DNA from: Amycolatopsis thermalba
Lineage (GTDB): Bacteria; Actinomycetota; Actinomycetes; Mycobacteriales; Pseudonocardiaceae
Direction of reading: 5' to 3'
Assembly (NCBI RefSeq): GCF_003385215.1
Contig: NZ_PQHW01000013.1
Coordinates: forward strand, 1-64,000
Length of the DNA: 64,000 nt
Part shown: positions 32,546 through 41,802 of the stretch, piece after piece
How the letters are laid out: the number at the start of each line of letters is the position of its first letter
How positions within the stretch are numbered: position 1 is the first letter of the stretch
Notes under the pieces: generated by a model
Told to the model about the DNA's origin: nothing
The model's input: only the letters and a program-made list of their open reading frames with translations
Database searches by the model: none
Position numbers and translations under genes: made by a program

Positions 32546-34039
32546 ATGAAAACGGGCAACATCGCCGACCTGCTCACCGGCGCCGCCGAGCAGTGGCCGG
32601 ACGCCGTCGCGGTGATCGACACCGCGGCCGGTGTCAGCCTGACCTGGTCCGAGCTGGACGCGGCCGCGGGCGGGCTCGCGCAGCGGCTCACCGGCCAGGG
32701 CGTGCGGGCCGGTGACCGCGTCGCGATGCGGCTGCCCACCTCGGCGGACTTCGCCGTCGCCCTGTTCGGCGTCACCCGCTCCGGTGCGATCGCCGTGCCG
32801 GTCTCGCCGCTGGCTCCGCGCCCGGAGCTGGACACCGTGCTCGCGCACAGCGGCGCGCGCCTGGTGATCAGCCGGGACCCCGACGACGGCACGGACGAGG
32901 TGCCCGTGCTGCGGCCGGAAATCGGTCCCGGTGCGAATTTCCCCGCCCGCGGCGGTGGTGAGGACATCGCCGTGCTGTCCTACACCTCGGGCACCACCGG
33001 ACCGCCGCGCGGCGTGATGCTGTCCCACCGCGCGCTGCTGGCCAACCTCGAACAACTGGGCCGCCTCGACCCGGCGCCGGTCGGGCACCCGGACCGGGTG
33101 CTGATCGCGATCCCGCTGTTCCACGTCTACGGCCTCGGCCCGGGCCTGCTGCTGAGCACCGCGGTGGGCGCGACGGCCGTGCTGGCCGAACGGTTCGACG
33201 CGCGGCAGGCGCTGCAGGCGTGCGTGGACCACCACGTGACCGTGATCGGCGGGGTGCCGGCGATGTACGCCGAGCTGGCCGCGTTGGAGCCGGAGGAGCT
33301 GGCCGCCGGCCTGGGCACGGTCCGCCTGCTCACCTCGGGCGCCGCGCCGCTGCACCCGAAGGTGCTGGCCGCGATCCGGGAGAAGACCGGGCTGGGCGTC
33401 TTCGAGGGCTACGGGCTGACCGAGACCGCGCCGGTGGTGACGTCGACGCTGGTCACCGGCTACCCGAAGCCGGGGTCGACCGGCCGTCCGCTGCCCGGCG
33501 TGGAGGTCCGGCTGGTCGGGCCGGACGGCTCGGGCGAGGCGGTGCCGCTCGACCCGGACGACCCGGACGACGTGTTCGCCGAGGACGGCGACGGCACCGG
33601 GCTCGCCGCGATCCGCGGCGCGAACCTGTTCTCCGGCTACTGGCCGGACGGGGCGCACGGGCCGGACGCGGACGGCTGGTTCCGCACCGGCGACGTCGGG
33701 TTCCTGGACAGCGACGGCGACCTGCACCTGGTGGACCGCGCCAACGACCTGATCATCGTCAACGGCTTCAACGTCTACCCGCACGAGGTCGAGGAGGTCA
33801 TCGCGCGGCTGCCGGAGGTCGCCGAGTCGGCCGTGGTCGGGGTGCTCGACGAGCGCAGCGGCGAGGCGGTCAAGGCGGTCGTGGTGCCCGCGCCCGGCGC
33901 GTCGCTGTCCGAGCAGCAGGTCGTCGAGCACTGCGCCGCCCACCTGGCCGGGTACAAGGTGCCGCGCACGGTCGAGTTCGCCGAGCGGCTGCCGCATTCG
34001 GCGACCGGGAAGCTGCGCCGCGTCCAGCTGCGGGGATGA
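32546..34039 (+). CDS. AMP-dependent acyl-CoA synthetase
   Basis: 497 residues of the ANL superfamily. SYTSGTTGPPRGVMLSH (about 149-165) is the ATP P-loop, GYGLTETAPVV (about 289-299) the adenylate motif, GWFRTGDVGFLD the hinge Asp region, and SATGKLRR the C-terminal catalytic Lys. It activates a carboxylic acid, probably a fatty acid, to acyl-CoA; the chain length is unknown. I chose ATG 32546 (MKTGNIADLLT), 7 nt after CACACT; a longer frame exists to 32510. It may form an operon with the following glutaredoxin-like gene. Confidence 0.9.
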   Translation: MKTGNIADLLTGAAEQWPDAVAVIDTAAGVSLTWSELDAAAGGLAQRLTGQGVRAGDRVAMRLPTSADFAVALFGVTRSGAIAVPVSPLAPRPELDTVLAHSGARLVISRDPDDGTDEVPVLRPEIGPGANFPARGGGEDIAVLSYTSGTTGPPRGVMLSHRALLANLEQLGRLDPAPVGHPDRVLIAIPLFHVYGLGPGLLLSTAVGATAVLAERFDARQALQACVDHHVTVIGGVPAMYAELAALEPEELAAGLGTVRLLTSGAAPLHPKVLAAIREKTGLGVFEGYGLTETAPVVTSTLVTGYPKPGSTGRPLPGVEVRLVGPDGSGEAVPLDPDDPDDVFAEDGDGTGLAAIRGANLFSGYWPDGAHGPDADGWFRTGDVGFLDSDGDLHLVDRANDLIIVNGFNVYPHEVEEVIARLPEVAESAVVGVLDERSGEAVKAVVVPAPGASLSEQQVVEHCAAHLAGYKVPRTVEFAERLPHSATGKLRRVQLRG

Positions 34040-34046
34040 TGGGCCC

Positions 34047-34283
34047 ATGGCCCACGAAGTGACCGTGATGACCCGCCGGGGCTGCTCGTCGTGCGTCCAG
34101 GCGGAACGCGACGTCTCGCGGATCTGCGCCGAGCTGGGTGTGCCGTGGCGCGCCGAGGACGTCGACAGCGATCCGGAGTGGCAGGCCGAGTACGGCGACC
34201 GGGTGCCGGTGATCCTCGTCGACGGCGCCGAGCACGGCTACTGGAAGGTCGAGGAGGACCGCTTCCGCGCCGCGCTGGCGTGA
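34047..34283 (+). CDS. Glutaredoxin family protein (DUF836)
   Basis: 78 residues with a thioredoxin fold. The active site is CSSC (residues 13-16, TRRGCSSCVQAERD), followed by VPWRAEDVDSD and the cis-Pro segment RVPVILVDG. Reduces disulfides, perhaps with mycothiol as electron donor because glutathione is absent in this group. It starts 7 nt after the acyl-CoA synthetase. The stop (34281-34283) overlaps a possible GTG start of the next gene. Confidence 0.88.
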   Translation: MAHEVTVMTRRGCSSCVQAERDVSRICAELGVPWRAEDVDSDPEWQAEYGDRVPVILVDGAEHGYWKVEEDRFRAALA

Positions 34284-34306
34284 CCCGCACGGGTCAGACT
34301 GGTGGG

Positions 34307-35821
34307 GTGAGCACGCACCTCGAGCCGCCGCGGCTGTCCGCGCCCGTCGCCGGGCAGATCGGCGTGATCGCCCTGGTCGCCGCGCTCGGGGCCGGGCACC
34401 TGGTGGCCGGGTTCGTCGGGGCGGGCGCTTCGCCGTTCTTCGCGGTCGGCAACGCGGCGATCGACGTGTCCCCGGGCTGGCTCAAGGACTTCGCGGTGCG
34501 GGCGTTCGGCACCGCGGACAAGGCCGTGCTGCTGACCGGCATGGCCGTGGTGGCGCTGGCGCTCGCGGTGGCCGCCGGGCTGGCCTCCCGCCGCCGGTCC
34601 GCGCCCGGCCTGGTGTTCGTGTCCGTGGTCGGCGTGCTCGGCGGTGTCGCGGTGTTCACCCGCCCGGACCTGGGGCAGATCGCGTTGCTCGCGCCGGTGG
34701 TCAGCCTGGTCGCCGGGCTCGCGGTGTTCGGGTGGCTGCACCGGACCGCGCTGGACGGGCAGTACTCGTCGGCGGCGCGGCGGAACTTCCTGCTCGCCGT
34801 GGCGGGCGCCGGTGCCGCCGGGGTCGCCGGGCAGCTGGTCGGCGCGAGCAAGGACGCCGAGGGCTCCCGGGTGGCCGTCGGTCCGCTGATCCCGGCCCGG
34901 ACCGCGCCACCGGTGCCCGCCGGCGCGGACTTCGCGAAGTTCGGCACGCCGCCGTTCCTCACCCCCAACGCGGACTTCTACCGGATCGACACCGCGCTCG
35001 TCGTGCCGCAGGTGCGCACCGAGGACTGGTCGCTGCGGATCCACGGCATGGTGGACCGCGAGACCACCTACTCCTGGTCCGACATCCGGAACCGGCCGCT
35101 GGTCGAGCGGATCGTGACCCTGTGCTGCGTGTCCAACCCGGTCGGCGGGCCCTACATCTCCACCGCGCGGTTCGTCGGCGTCGACCTCGCCGAGCTGCTG
35201 GCCGAGGCCGGGGTCGCACCCGGCGCCGAGCAGGTGTTCTCCACCAGCGCCGACGGCTGGACCGCGGGCACGCCGGTGGCCGCGATGGCCGATCCGTCGG
35301 TGGGCGCGATGCTGGCGATCGGTATGAACGGCGAGCCGCTGCCCGTCGAACACGGCTTCCCGGCGCGGCTGGTCGTGCCCGGGCTCTACGGCTACGTCTC
35401 GGCGACGAAATGGGTCACCGACCTGGAGGTCACCACCTGGGACGCGCGCACGCCGTACTGGCTGCGGCGCGGCTGGGCGAAGCACGCGCCGATCAAGACC
35501 CAGTCGCGGATCGACGCGCCGCGCGGGCCGGTCACCGCCGGGCCGGTGCGGGTCGCCGGGATCGCGTGGGCCCAGCACACCGGCATCGACCGGGTCGAGG
35601 TGAGCGTGGACGACGGGCCGTGGGAGCCCGCGCAGCTGTCCACGGAGGTGACGGTGGACGCGTGGCGGATGTGGTGGGCGGACGTCGCCGCCGCGCGCGG
35701 CAGCCACGTCGTGCGGGTGCGAGCAACGGACCGGAGCGGCTACACCCAGACCGATCAGCTCGCCGACGTCCTCCCCGACGGCGCCACCGGCTGGTACGCG
35801 ATCACCTTCACCGCGCGCTAG
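34307..35821 (+). CDS. Molybdopterin-dependent oxidoreductase, sulfite-oxidase family, membrane-anchored
   Basis: 504 residues. The N-terminal ~200 residues hold four or five membrane helices (QIGVIALVAALGAGHLVAG; VLLTGMAVVALALAV; FVSVVGVLGGVAVF; IALLAPVVSLVAGLAVFGW) and a further helix or export-like segment (NFLLAVAGAGAAGVAGQLVG). The sulfite-oxidase-type domain follows, with the molybdenum Cys in VTLCCVSNPVGG (around 271-282) and a C-terminal Mo-co dimerisation beta domain. Its substrate is unknown. GTG 34307 is chosen because CAGACT lies 6 nt before it; GTG 34280, overlapping the previous stop as GTGA, is the alternative. Confidence 0.87.
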   Translation: MSTHLEPPRLSAPVAGQIGVIALVAALGAGHLVAGFVGAGASPFFAVGNAAIDVSPGWLKDFAVRAFGTADKAVLLTGMAVVALALAVAAGLASRRRSAPGLVFVSVVGVLGGVAVFTRPDLGQIALLAPVVSLVAGLAVFGWLHRTALDGQYSSAARRNFLLAVAGAGAAGVAGQLVGASKDAEGSRVAVGPLIPARTAPPVPAGADFAKFGTPPFLTPNADFYRIDTALVVPQVRTEDWSLRIHGMVDRETTYSWSDIRNRPLVERIVTLCCVSNPVGGPYISTARFVGVDLAELLAEAGVAPGAEQVFSTSADGWTAGTPVAAMADPSVGAMLAIGMNGEPLPVEHGFPARLVVPGLYGYVSATKWVTDLEVTTWDARTPYWLRRGWAKHAPIKTQSRIDAPRGPVTAGPVRVAGIAWAQHTGIDRVEVSVDDGPWEPAQLSTEVTVDAWRMWWADVAAARGSHVVRVRATDRSGYTQTDQLADVLPDGATGWYAITFTAR

Positions 35822-35847
35822 GTGTGCTTTCGGTCATGCCGTTGACC

Positions 35848-35878
35848 AGCCACTTTGTGCCTGCGTTCACAAGTGGCT
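35848..35878. promoter_or_regulatory. Rex operator inside a long dyad
   Basis: TTGTGCCTGCGTTCACAA (35855-35872) matches the Rex box pattern TTGTGAANNNNTTCACAA with two mismatches in the left arm. It is nested in a longer inverted repeat, AGCCACT on the left and AGTGGCT on the right. It lies 115 nt before rex, which suggests Rex represses its own operon with the heme genes when NADH is low. Confidence 0.75.
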
Positions 35879-35986
35879 ACCGTATTGCCGGTACCCCTCA
35901 CGGCGGCCGTGCATCAAACCCGACTTCGCGGCCCGGGTCAAGAGGGAATTCGAAGCTCATCGAGGGCGTGGAACGAGGAGGCCGGC

Positions 35987-36766
35987 GTGGTGTCACAGCG
36001 TGGCCGGCGAAACGGTGCGGCCGTCGCCCGGAACCTGTCCACCCCGGACGCCGACAACGCCCCCACCGCGGAGATGCCCGCGGTCACCGAGAACGGCGCC
36101 GAGGAGGCCCGGGTCCGCGCGATCCCGGAGGCCGCCGTCGCCCGTCTCGCCGTCTACCTGCGCGTCCTGTCCGCGATGGCCGAGCAAGGCGCGACCACCG
36201 TGGCCAGCGAGGAGCTCGCCACCGCGGCCGGCGTGAACTCCGCCAAGCTGCGCAAGGACCTGTCCTACCTCGGCTCCTACGGCACCCGCGGCGTCGGCTA
36301 CGAGGTGGCCGTCCTGGTCGCCCAGCTCGAACGCATATTGGGACTCACGCGACAGCACAAGGTCGCCGTCGTCGGAATCGGTAACCTCGGTCATGCGTTG
36401 GCCAATTACGGAGGCTTCCCCGGCCGGGGGTTCCCGGTCGAGGCGCTGTTCGACATCGACCCCGACCTGATCGGCGTGCCGGTCGGCGGGATCCCGGTGT
36501 CGCACCTCAACGACATCCCCGAGGTGTGCTCGGAGCGGGGGATCTCGATCGGCGTCATCGCGACGCCGCCGCCCGCCGCCCAGACGGTCGCCGACCGGCT
36601 GGTGCAGGGCGGGGTGCAGTGCATCCTGAACTTCGCGCCGGTGGTCCTCCAGGTACCCGACCACGTCGAGGTGCGCAAGGTCGACCTGGCCGTGGAGCTG
36701 CAGATCCTGTCGTTCCACGTCGCCCGGCGAGCGGAGAACGTGGGTAACGGAATGGTGGTGCGCTAA
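35987..36766 (+). CDS. rex: Redox-sensing transcriptional repressor Rex
   Basis: 259 residues. A winged-helix DNA-binding domain (about 45-115, ATVASEELATAAGVNSAKLRKDLSYL in its HTH) precedes a Rossmann NAD(H) domain (about 120-230: VVGIGNLGHAL, FDIDPDLIG). High NADH releases Rex from DNA. The disordered N-terminal 40 residues are longer than in the short Bacillus form. Of the two adjacent GTG codons (35987, 35990) either could start; GAGGAG is at 35975-35980. The hemA GTG follows the stop directly, as in Streptomyces, so Rex is the first gene of the heme operon. Confidence 0.95.
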   Translation: MVSQRGRRNGAAVARNLSTPDADNAPTAEMPAVTENGAEEARVRAIPEAAVARLAVYLRVLSAMAEQGATTVASEELATAAGVNSAKLRKDLSYLGSYGTRGVGYEVAVLVAQLERILGLTRQHKVAVVGIGNLGHALANYGGFPGRGFPVEALFDIDPDLIGVPVGGIPVSHLNDIPEVCSERGISIGVIATPPPAAQTVADRLVQGGVQCILNFAPVVLQVPDHVEVRKVDLAVELQILSFHVARRAENVGNGMVVR

Positions 36767-38092
36767 GTGAGTGTCCTGGCCGTCGGGCTGTCGTACCGCA
36801 CTGCCGATCTCCGCACGCTGGAGAAGGTCGCGATCCCGGCGACGGAGCTGGACAAGGTCCTGCACGAGCTCCAGCAGTCGCCGCACGTGAACGAGGTCAT
36901 GGTCGTCTCGACCTGCAACCGCATCGAGGTCTACTCGGTGGTCGAGGCGTTCCACGGCGGTCTCGCCGACATCTCCGAGGTGCTCGCCCGGCAGGCCGGC
37001 TGCGACGCCGCCGACCTCTACGACAACTTCTACGTGCACTACGCGGGCGCCGCGGTCGAGCACATCTTCTCCGTGGCCTCCGGCCTGGACTCGATGGTCG
37101 TCGGCGAGACCCAGATCCTCGGCCAGGTGCGCAACTACTACGCCGCCGCGCGCGAGGCCGGCACCGTCGGCCGCACCCTGCACGAGCTGATCCAGACCAC
37201 GCTGCGCGTCGGCAAGCGCGTGCACTCCGAGACCGGGCTGGACCACCTCGGCGCGTCCGTGGTGTCCGAGGCCCTCGGCGAGGCGCCCGACCTGGCGGGC
37301 AAGCACGCGGTGATCGTCGGCGCCGGCTCGATGGGCGCGCTGTCCGCGAGCCAGCTGCGCAAGGGCGGCATCGGCCGGATCACGGTCGTCAACCGCACCG
37401 TGGCCAACGCCGAGCGGCTCGCGGCCAACGTCACCGAGCAGGGCGTGCCCGCCGTGGCCGCGGGCATGGACGAGCTGACCGCGCGCCTGGCCGACGCCGA
37501 CGTCGTGGTCGCCTGCACCGGCGCCCAGGACGTCGTCATCACCCCCGCGCACCTGGCCGCGCGCGGCGACCGCCCGGTGGTCGTGTGCGACCTCGGCCTG
37601 CCGCGCGACGTCCACCCCGACGTGGACGCCCTGCCCGGCGTGCGCCTGGTCGACCTGGAGACCGTCCGCAGGCGGATGGACTCGCACGGTTCGGCAGGCA
37701 GCGCCAAGCAGATCGCCAAGGCCAACGGCATCGTGCTGGACGAGGTGCGCGAGTACCTCGCCGCGCAGCGCAGCGCCGCGGTCACCCCGACCGTCACCGC
37801 GCTGCGCAAGCGGGCCGCCGAGGTCGTCGACGCCGAGATGCTGCGGCTGGACAACCGGCTGCCCGGTCTCGACGCCGAGGTCCGCGACGAGTTCAACCGG
37901 ACCGTGCGCCGGGTCGTGGACAAGCTGCTGCACGCGCCGACGGTGCGTGTGAAGCAGCTCGCCGCGGAAACCCAGGGCACGGACTACGCCAACGCGCTCC
38001 GGGAGCTGTTCGAGCTCGACCCGGCCTCGCCGGCCGTCGTGTCGAGCCCGACCACCGAGCGCCTGCCCAGGACAGACGGTGAAGGCAAGTGA
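36767..38092 (+). CDS. hemA: Glutamyl-tRNA reductase
   Basis: 441 residues. Reduces glutamyl-tRNA to glutamate-1-semialdehyde, the first committed step of the C5 heme pathway. [13 protein letters not shown] holds the catalytic Cys (about 50), [17 protein letters not shown] the substrate pocket, [10 protein letters not shown] (about 186-195) the NADPH Rossmann loop, and a long C-terminal helix forms the dimer stalk. The GTG start lies immediately after the rex stop, and the stop overlaps the hemC start (GTGA), so the operon is tightly packed. Confidence 0.97.
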   Translation: MSVLAVGLSYRTADLRTLEKVAIPATELDKVLHELQQSPHVNEVMVVSTCNRIEVYSVVEAFHGGLADISEVLARQAGCDAADLYDNFYVHYAGAAVEHIFSVASGLDSMVVGETQILGQVRNYYAAAREAGTVGRTLHELIQTTLRVGKRVHSETGLDHLGASVVSEALGEAPDLAGKHAVIVGAGSMGALSASQLRKGGIGRITVVNRTVANAERLAANVTEQGVPAVAAGMDELTARLADADVVVACTGAQDVVITPAHLAARGDRPVVVCDLGLPRDVHPDVDALPGVRLVDLETVRRRMDSHGSAGSAKQIAKANGIVLDEVREYLAAQRSAAVTPTVTALRKRAAEVVDAEMLRLDNRLPGLDAEVRDEFNRTVRRVVDKLLHAPTVRVKQLAAETQGTDYANALRELFELDPASPAVVSSPTTERLPRTDGEGK

Positions 38093-39054
38093 CGAGGACC
38101 ATTCGGATCGGGACCCGGGGCAGTGCGCTCGCCCTGACGCAGACCGGCACGGTCGCCGACGCGCTGCGCAAGGCGGGGCAGGAGGTCGAGATCGTCAAGG
38201 TCTCCACGCCCGGTGACCGCTCCAGCGCGCCGATCGCGGAGATCGGTGTCGGCGTGTTCACCTCCGCGCTGCGCGAGGCCCTGCTGAACAAGCAGGTCGA
38301 CGTCGCGGTGCACTCGTACAAGGACCTGCCGACGGCGCCCGAGCGCGGCATCGTGCTGGCCGCCGTGCCGCCGCGGGAGGACCCGCGTGACGCGTTGATC
38401 GCGCGCGACGGGCTGACCCTGGGCGAGCTGCCCCCCGGCGCCCGGATCGGCACCGGCTCACCGCGCCGCACGGCGCAGCTGCGCGCGCTCGGCCTCGGCT
38501 TCGAGGTCGTGCCCATCCGGGGCAACATCGACACCCGGCTGAACAAGGTCTTCGACGGCGAGCTGGACGCCGTCGTGCTCGCCCGCGCCGGCCTGGTCCG
38601 CCTCGGCCGGGCCGACGTGATCACCGAGACCCTGGACCCGATCCAGATGCTGCCCGCGCCCGCACAGGGCGCGCTGGCGGTGGAGTGCCGCGTCGACGAC
38701 GTGGACATCGAACACCTTCTTCGGTCCATTGTGGACGACGAAGCGACACGGGCCGCGGTGACGGCGGAGCGGGCCATGCTGGCCGCGCTCGAAGCCGGCT
38801 GCAGCGCGCCCGTCGGCGCACTCGCCGAGGTTGTGGAGGATTACGAAGACACAGGCGCGGGCGACCGAGTGGTCGAACGCGTCTCGCTGCGCGGGGTCGC
38901 CGCCGCAGGCCTCGACGACGAGTCCGTGCAGCTGCTGCGGGCCTCGGCGGTCGCCGGCAAGAGCGAAGCGGAGCAACTCGGCCGTGACCTGGCCGCGGAG
39001 CTGCTCGACCTCGGAGCCGGCGCGCTGTCCGGCCCGGGCCGCGAATCACGGTAA
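38089..39054 (+). CDS. hemC: Hydroxymethylbilane synthase (porphobilinogen deaminase)
   Basis: 321 residues. Polymerises four porphobilinogens to hydroxymethylbilane. [15 protein letters not shown] opens the protein; VHSYKDLPT contains the invariant Lys and Asp, [12 protein letters not shown] and [12 protein letters not shown] the substrate-binding Arg, and [10 protein letters not shown] (around 243-252) the Cys that carries the dipyrromethane cofactor. All key residues are intact. GTG start overlapping the hemA stop. A 55-nt gap separates it from hemD. Confidence 0.97.
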   Translation: MTRTIRIGTRGSALALTQTGTVADALRKAGQEVEIVKVSTPGDRSSAPIAEIGVGVFTSALREALLNKQVDVAVHSYKDLPTAPERGIVLAAVPPREDPRDALIARDGLTLGELPPGARIGTGSPRRTAQLRALGLGFEVVPIRGNIDTRLNKVFDGELDAVVLARAGLVRLGRADVITETLDPIQMLPAPAQGALAVECRVDDVDIEHLLRSIVDDEATRAAVTAERAMLAALEAGCSAPVGALAEVVEDYEDTGAGDRVVERVSLRGVAAAGLDDESVQLLRASAVAGKSEAEQLGRDLAAELLDLGAGALSGPGRESR

Positions 39055-39109
39055 ACCAGTTCCTCGAACGGTACGGCGTGCTCGCGCCGATCAATAGGAG
39101 AAAGACACG

Positions 39110-40645
39110 ATGACCCCCGCGCGGACAACCGCTGGGCGCGTCGCCTTCGTGGGCTCCGGCCCCGGCGACGCCGGACTGCTGACCGTACGTGCCCAGGAGC
39201 TCCTGGCGAAGGCCGAGGTCGTGGTGACCGACCCGGACGTGCCCGCCGGCGTGCTCGCGGGCGCCAGCGCGGACGCCGAGGTCCGGCCCGCCGTCGGCGA
39301 GCCGGCCGAGGTCGCGAAGGACCTCGCCAACGAGGCCAAGGGCGGACGGCTGGTGCTGCGCCTGTCCAGCGGTGACCCGCTGACCAGCGCCGCCGCCGTC
39401 GCCGAGGTGCAGGCCGTGGCGAAGACCAGCGCGGTCTTCGAGGTCGTCCCCGGCATCACGCCGGGCTCGGCCGTGCCCGCCTACGCCGGCATCGCGCTCG
39501 GCGGCAGCTACACCGACGTGGACGTCCGCGGTGACGTGGACTGGGCGAAGGTGGCCGCGGCGCCGGGCCCGATCGTGCTGCACGCGACGTCCGGCCAGCT
39601 GGCCGAGGCCGCGGGCGCGCTGACCGAGCACGGCCTGGCCGGCACCACCCCGGTCGCCGTGACCGCCAACGGCACGATCAACACCCAGCGCACGGTCGAC
39701 ACCACGCTGGCGAGCCTGTCGCAGGACGCCGGTGAGCTGGTCGGACCGCTCGTGGTGACCGTCGGTGAGCAGGCCGGGCAGCGGTCGAAGCTGTCCTGGT
39801 GGGAGTCGCGTGCCCTGTACGGCTGGAAGGTCCTGGTGCCGCGCACCAAGGAGCAGGCCGGCGAGATGGCCGAGCGGCTGCGCATCCACGGCGCCACCTC
39901 GCACGAGGTGCCGACCATCTCGGTCGAGCCGCCGCGCAGCCCCGCGCAGATGGAGCGCGCGGTCAAGGGCCTGGTCGACGGCCGCTACCAGTGGATCGTG
40001 TTCACCTCGGCCAACGCGGTGAAGGCGGTGTGGGAGAAGTTCGAGGAGTTCGGCCTCGACGCCCGCGCCTTCTCCGGCGTGAAGATCGCCTGCGTCGGCG
40101 AGGCCACCGCGGCGCGCGTGCGGGCGTTCGGCATCAACCCGGAGATGATCCCGCAGGGCGAGCAGTCCAGCGAGGGTCTGCTGGCCGAGTTCCCGCCGTA
40201 CGACGACGTGCTGGACCCGGTGAACCGCGTGCTGCTGCCGCGGGCCGACATCGCCACCGAGACCCTGTCCGCGGGCCTGGTGGACCGCGGCTGGGAGGTC
40301 GACGACGTGACGGCCTACCGGACCGTCCGGGCCGCGCCGCCGCCGGCCGAGACGCGCGAGATGATCAAGACCGGCGGGTTCGACGCGGTGTGCTTCACCT
40401 CGTCCTCGACGGTGCGGAACCTGGTCGGCATCGCCGGGAAGCCGCACACGCGCACGCTGGTGGCGTGCATCGGGCCGAAGACCGCGGAGACCGCGGTGGA
40501 GTTCGGCATCCGGGTGGACGTGCAGCCGGAGGTGGCCGACGTGCCGCACCTGGTCGACGCGCTGGCCGCGCACGCCGCGAAGCTGCGCGCGGAGGGCGCC
40601 CTGCCGCCGCCCCGGAAGGCGAAGCGCACGCGGCGTTCTTCCTGA
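39110..40645 (+). CDS. hemD: Uroporphyrinogen-III synthase with N-terminal methyltransferase-like domain
   Basis: 511 residues, a fusion. Residues 1 to about 245 form a tetrapyrrole methylase fold that keeps VAFVGSGPGDAGLLTVRAQE but lacks the usual GGDPFVFGRG substrate block (LSSGDPLTSAAAVAEV instead). Residues about 250-505 form a HemD (uroporphyrinogen-III synthase) domain with WIVFTSANAVKAVWE and AVCFTSSSTVRNLVG, which closes the ring. HemD activity is likely; methylase activity is doubtful. ATG with AGGAG at 39096-39100. Fused forms with this order also occur in Streptomyces and mycobacteria. Confidence 0.9.
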   Translation: MTPARTTAGRVAFVGSGPGDAGLLTVRAQELLAKAEVVVTDPDVPAGVLAGASADAEVRPAVGEPAEVAKDLANEAKGGRLVLRLSSGDPLTSAAAVAEVQAVAKTSAVFEVVPGITPGSAVPAYAGIALGGSYTDVDVRGDVDWAKVAAAPGPIVLHATSGQLAEAAGALTEHGLAGTTPVAVTANGTINTQRTVDTTLASLSQDAGELVGPLVVTVGEQAGQRSKLSWWESRALYGWKVLVPRTKEQAGEMAERLRIHGATSHEVPTISVEPPRSPAQMERAVKGLVDGRYQWIVFTSANAVKAVWEKFEEFGLDARAFSGVKIACVGEATAARVRAFGINPEMIPQGEQSSEGLLAEFPPYDDVLDPVNRVLLPRADIATETLSAGLVDRGWEVDDVTAYRTVRAAPPPAETREMIKTGGFDAVCFTSSSTVRNLVGIAGKPHTRTLVACIGPKTAETAVEFGIRVDVQPEVADVPHLVDALAAHAAKLRAEGALPPPRKAKRTRRSS

Positions 40646-40651
40646 TTCCAC

Positions 40652-40695
40652 CGGCTCGGGGCCGTCTGTGAGATCTCACGGGCGGCCCCGAGCCG
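40652..40695 (+). terminator. Strong hairpin between hemD and hemB
   Basis: CGGCTCGGGGCCG (40652-40664) pairs perfectly over 13 bp with CGGCCCCGAGCCG (40683-40695). The 18-nt loop itself holds the palindrome GTGAGATCTCAC. It begins 6 nt after the hemD stop and lacks a T-run. It probably ends or weakens transcription before hemB, which has its own -10 box. Confidence 0.75.
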
Positions 40696-40710
40696 TGTCC
40701 GGGGCCGGAG

Positions 40711-40716
40711 TACCGT
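40711..40716 (+). promoter_or_regulatory. Leaderless-type -10 box of hemB
   Basis: TACCGT 7 nt before the hemB GTG, with no ribosome site between. The spacing predicts a transcript starting at or next to the start codon, so hemB can be expressed independently of the upstream heme genes. Confidence 0.55.
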
Positions 40717-40723
40717 CGGTGGC

Positions 40724-41695
40724 GTGTTTCCCGAGCATCGTCCCCGCCGGTTGCGTAGCACGGCGGCGCTGCGGCGCCTCGTCAGCGAGACCACCCTCCG
40801 GCCGCGCCAGCTGATCCTGCCCATGTTCGTCGCGGAAGGGGCCGACCAGCCCCGGCCCATCGCGAGCATGCCGGGCGTCGTCCAGCACACGCGGGACTCG
40901 CTGCGCAAGGCGGCCGTCGAGGCGGTGGGGGCCGGCGTCGGCGGGCTCATGCTGTTCGGCATCCCGGCGCACCGGGACGCCACCGGCTCCGGCGGGATCG
41001 ACGAGAACGGCATCCTCAACGTCGCCCTGCGTGATCTGCGTTCCGAACTCGGCGACTCGACCGTCCTGATGGCCGACACCTGCCTCGACGAGTTCACCGA
41101 CCACGGCCACTGCGGCGTCCTCGACGACAGCGGCGCCGTGGACAACGACGCCACCCTGGAGCTGTACGCGGAGATGGCCGTCGCCCAGGCCGAAGCCGGG
41201 GCGCACCTAGTCGGGCCGAGCGGCATGATGGACGGCCAGGTCGGCGTCATCCGCCGGGCCCTCGACGAAGCCGGCCACACCGGCACCGGCATCCTCGCCT
41301 ACTCCGCCAAGTACGCCAGCGCGTTCTACGGCCCGTTCCGCGAGGCGGTGGACTCCCAGCTCAAGGGCGACCGCAAGACCTACCAGCAGGACCCGGGCAA
41401 CGCCCGCGAGGCGCTGCGCGAGATCGAGCTGGACGTCGAAGAGGGCGCCGACGCCATCATGATCAAGCCGGCGCTGTCCTACCTGGACATCCTCCGGCAG
41501 GCGGCCGACGCCTCCCCGGTCCCGGTCGCCGCGTACAACATCTCCGGCGAGTACGCGATGGTCGAGGCGGCCGCGGCGAACGGCTGGCTGGAGCGTGAGC
41601 GCACCATCCTCGAGGTGCTGATCTCGATCCGCCGGGCGGGCGCGGACATGATCCTGACCTACTGGGCGACGGAAGCGGCGGCCTGGCTCGACTGA
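40724..41695 (+). CDS. hemB: Delta-aminolevulinic acid dehydratase (porphobilinogen synthase)
   Basis: 323 residues. Condenses two 5-aminolevulinates to porphobilinogen. The [19 protein letters not shown]-terminal arm mediates octamers; the metal-binding loop reads [16 protein letters not shown] (around 112-127), with cysteines of the zinc type. [16 protein letters not shown] has the first active-site Lys and [14 protein letters not shown] the second (Schiff base) Lys. Complete and apparently active. GTG start, leaderless-type promoter TACCGT upstream, and a hairpin before it. Confidence 0.96.
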   Translation: MFPEHRPRRLRSTAALRRLVSETTLRPRQLILPMFVAEGADQPRPIASMPGVVQHTRDSLRKAAVEAVGAGVGGLMLFGIPAHRDATGSGGIDENGILNVALRDLRSELGDSTVLMADTCLDEFTDHGHCGVLDDSGAVDNDATLELYAEMAVAQAEAGAHLVGPSGMMDGQVGVIRRALDEAGHTGTGILAYSAKYASAFYGPFREAVDSQLKGDRKTYQQDPGNAREALREIELDVEEGADAIMIKPALSYLDILRQAADASPVPVAAYNISGEYAMVEAAAANGWLERERTILEVLISIRRAGADMILTYWATEAAAWLD

Positions 41696-41701
41696 GCCCA
41701 G

Positions 41702-41792
41702 CACCGCCCGCACCGGAGCCGCTGGCGCGGCGCAGTAGCCCACCCGCCAGCCCACCACCGCCCTCAACGGAGCCGCTGGCGCGGCACAGTAG
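41702..41792. repeat. Direct repeat of a 37-bp segment before the membrane protein gene
   Basis: 41702-41738 and 41756-41792 share the 37-bp sequence with a few differences (common core GGAGCCGCTGGCGCGGC), an offset of 54 bp. The second copy ends in CAGTAGTCT, whose TAGTCT is 7 nt before the next GTG, so the duplication has carried or created a -10-like element. Confidence 0.7.
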
Positions 41793-41802
41793 TCTCTGTG
41801 GC

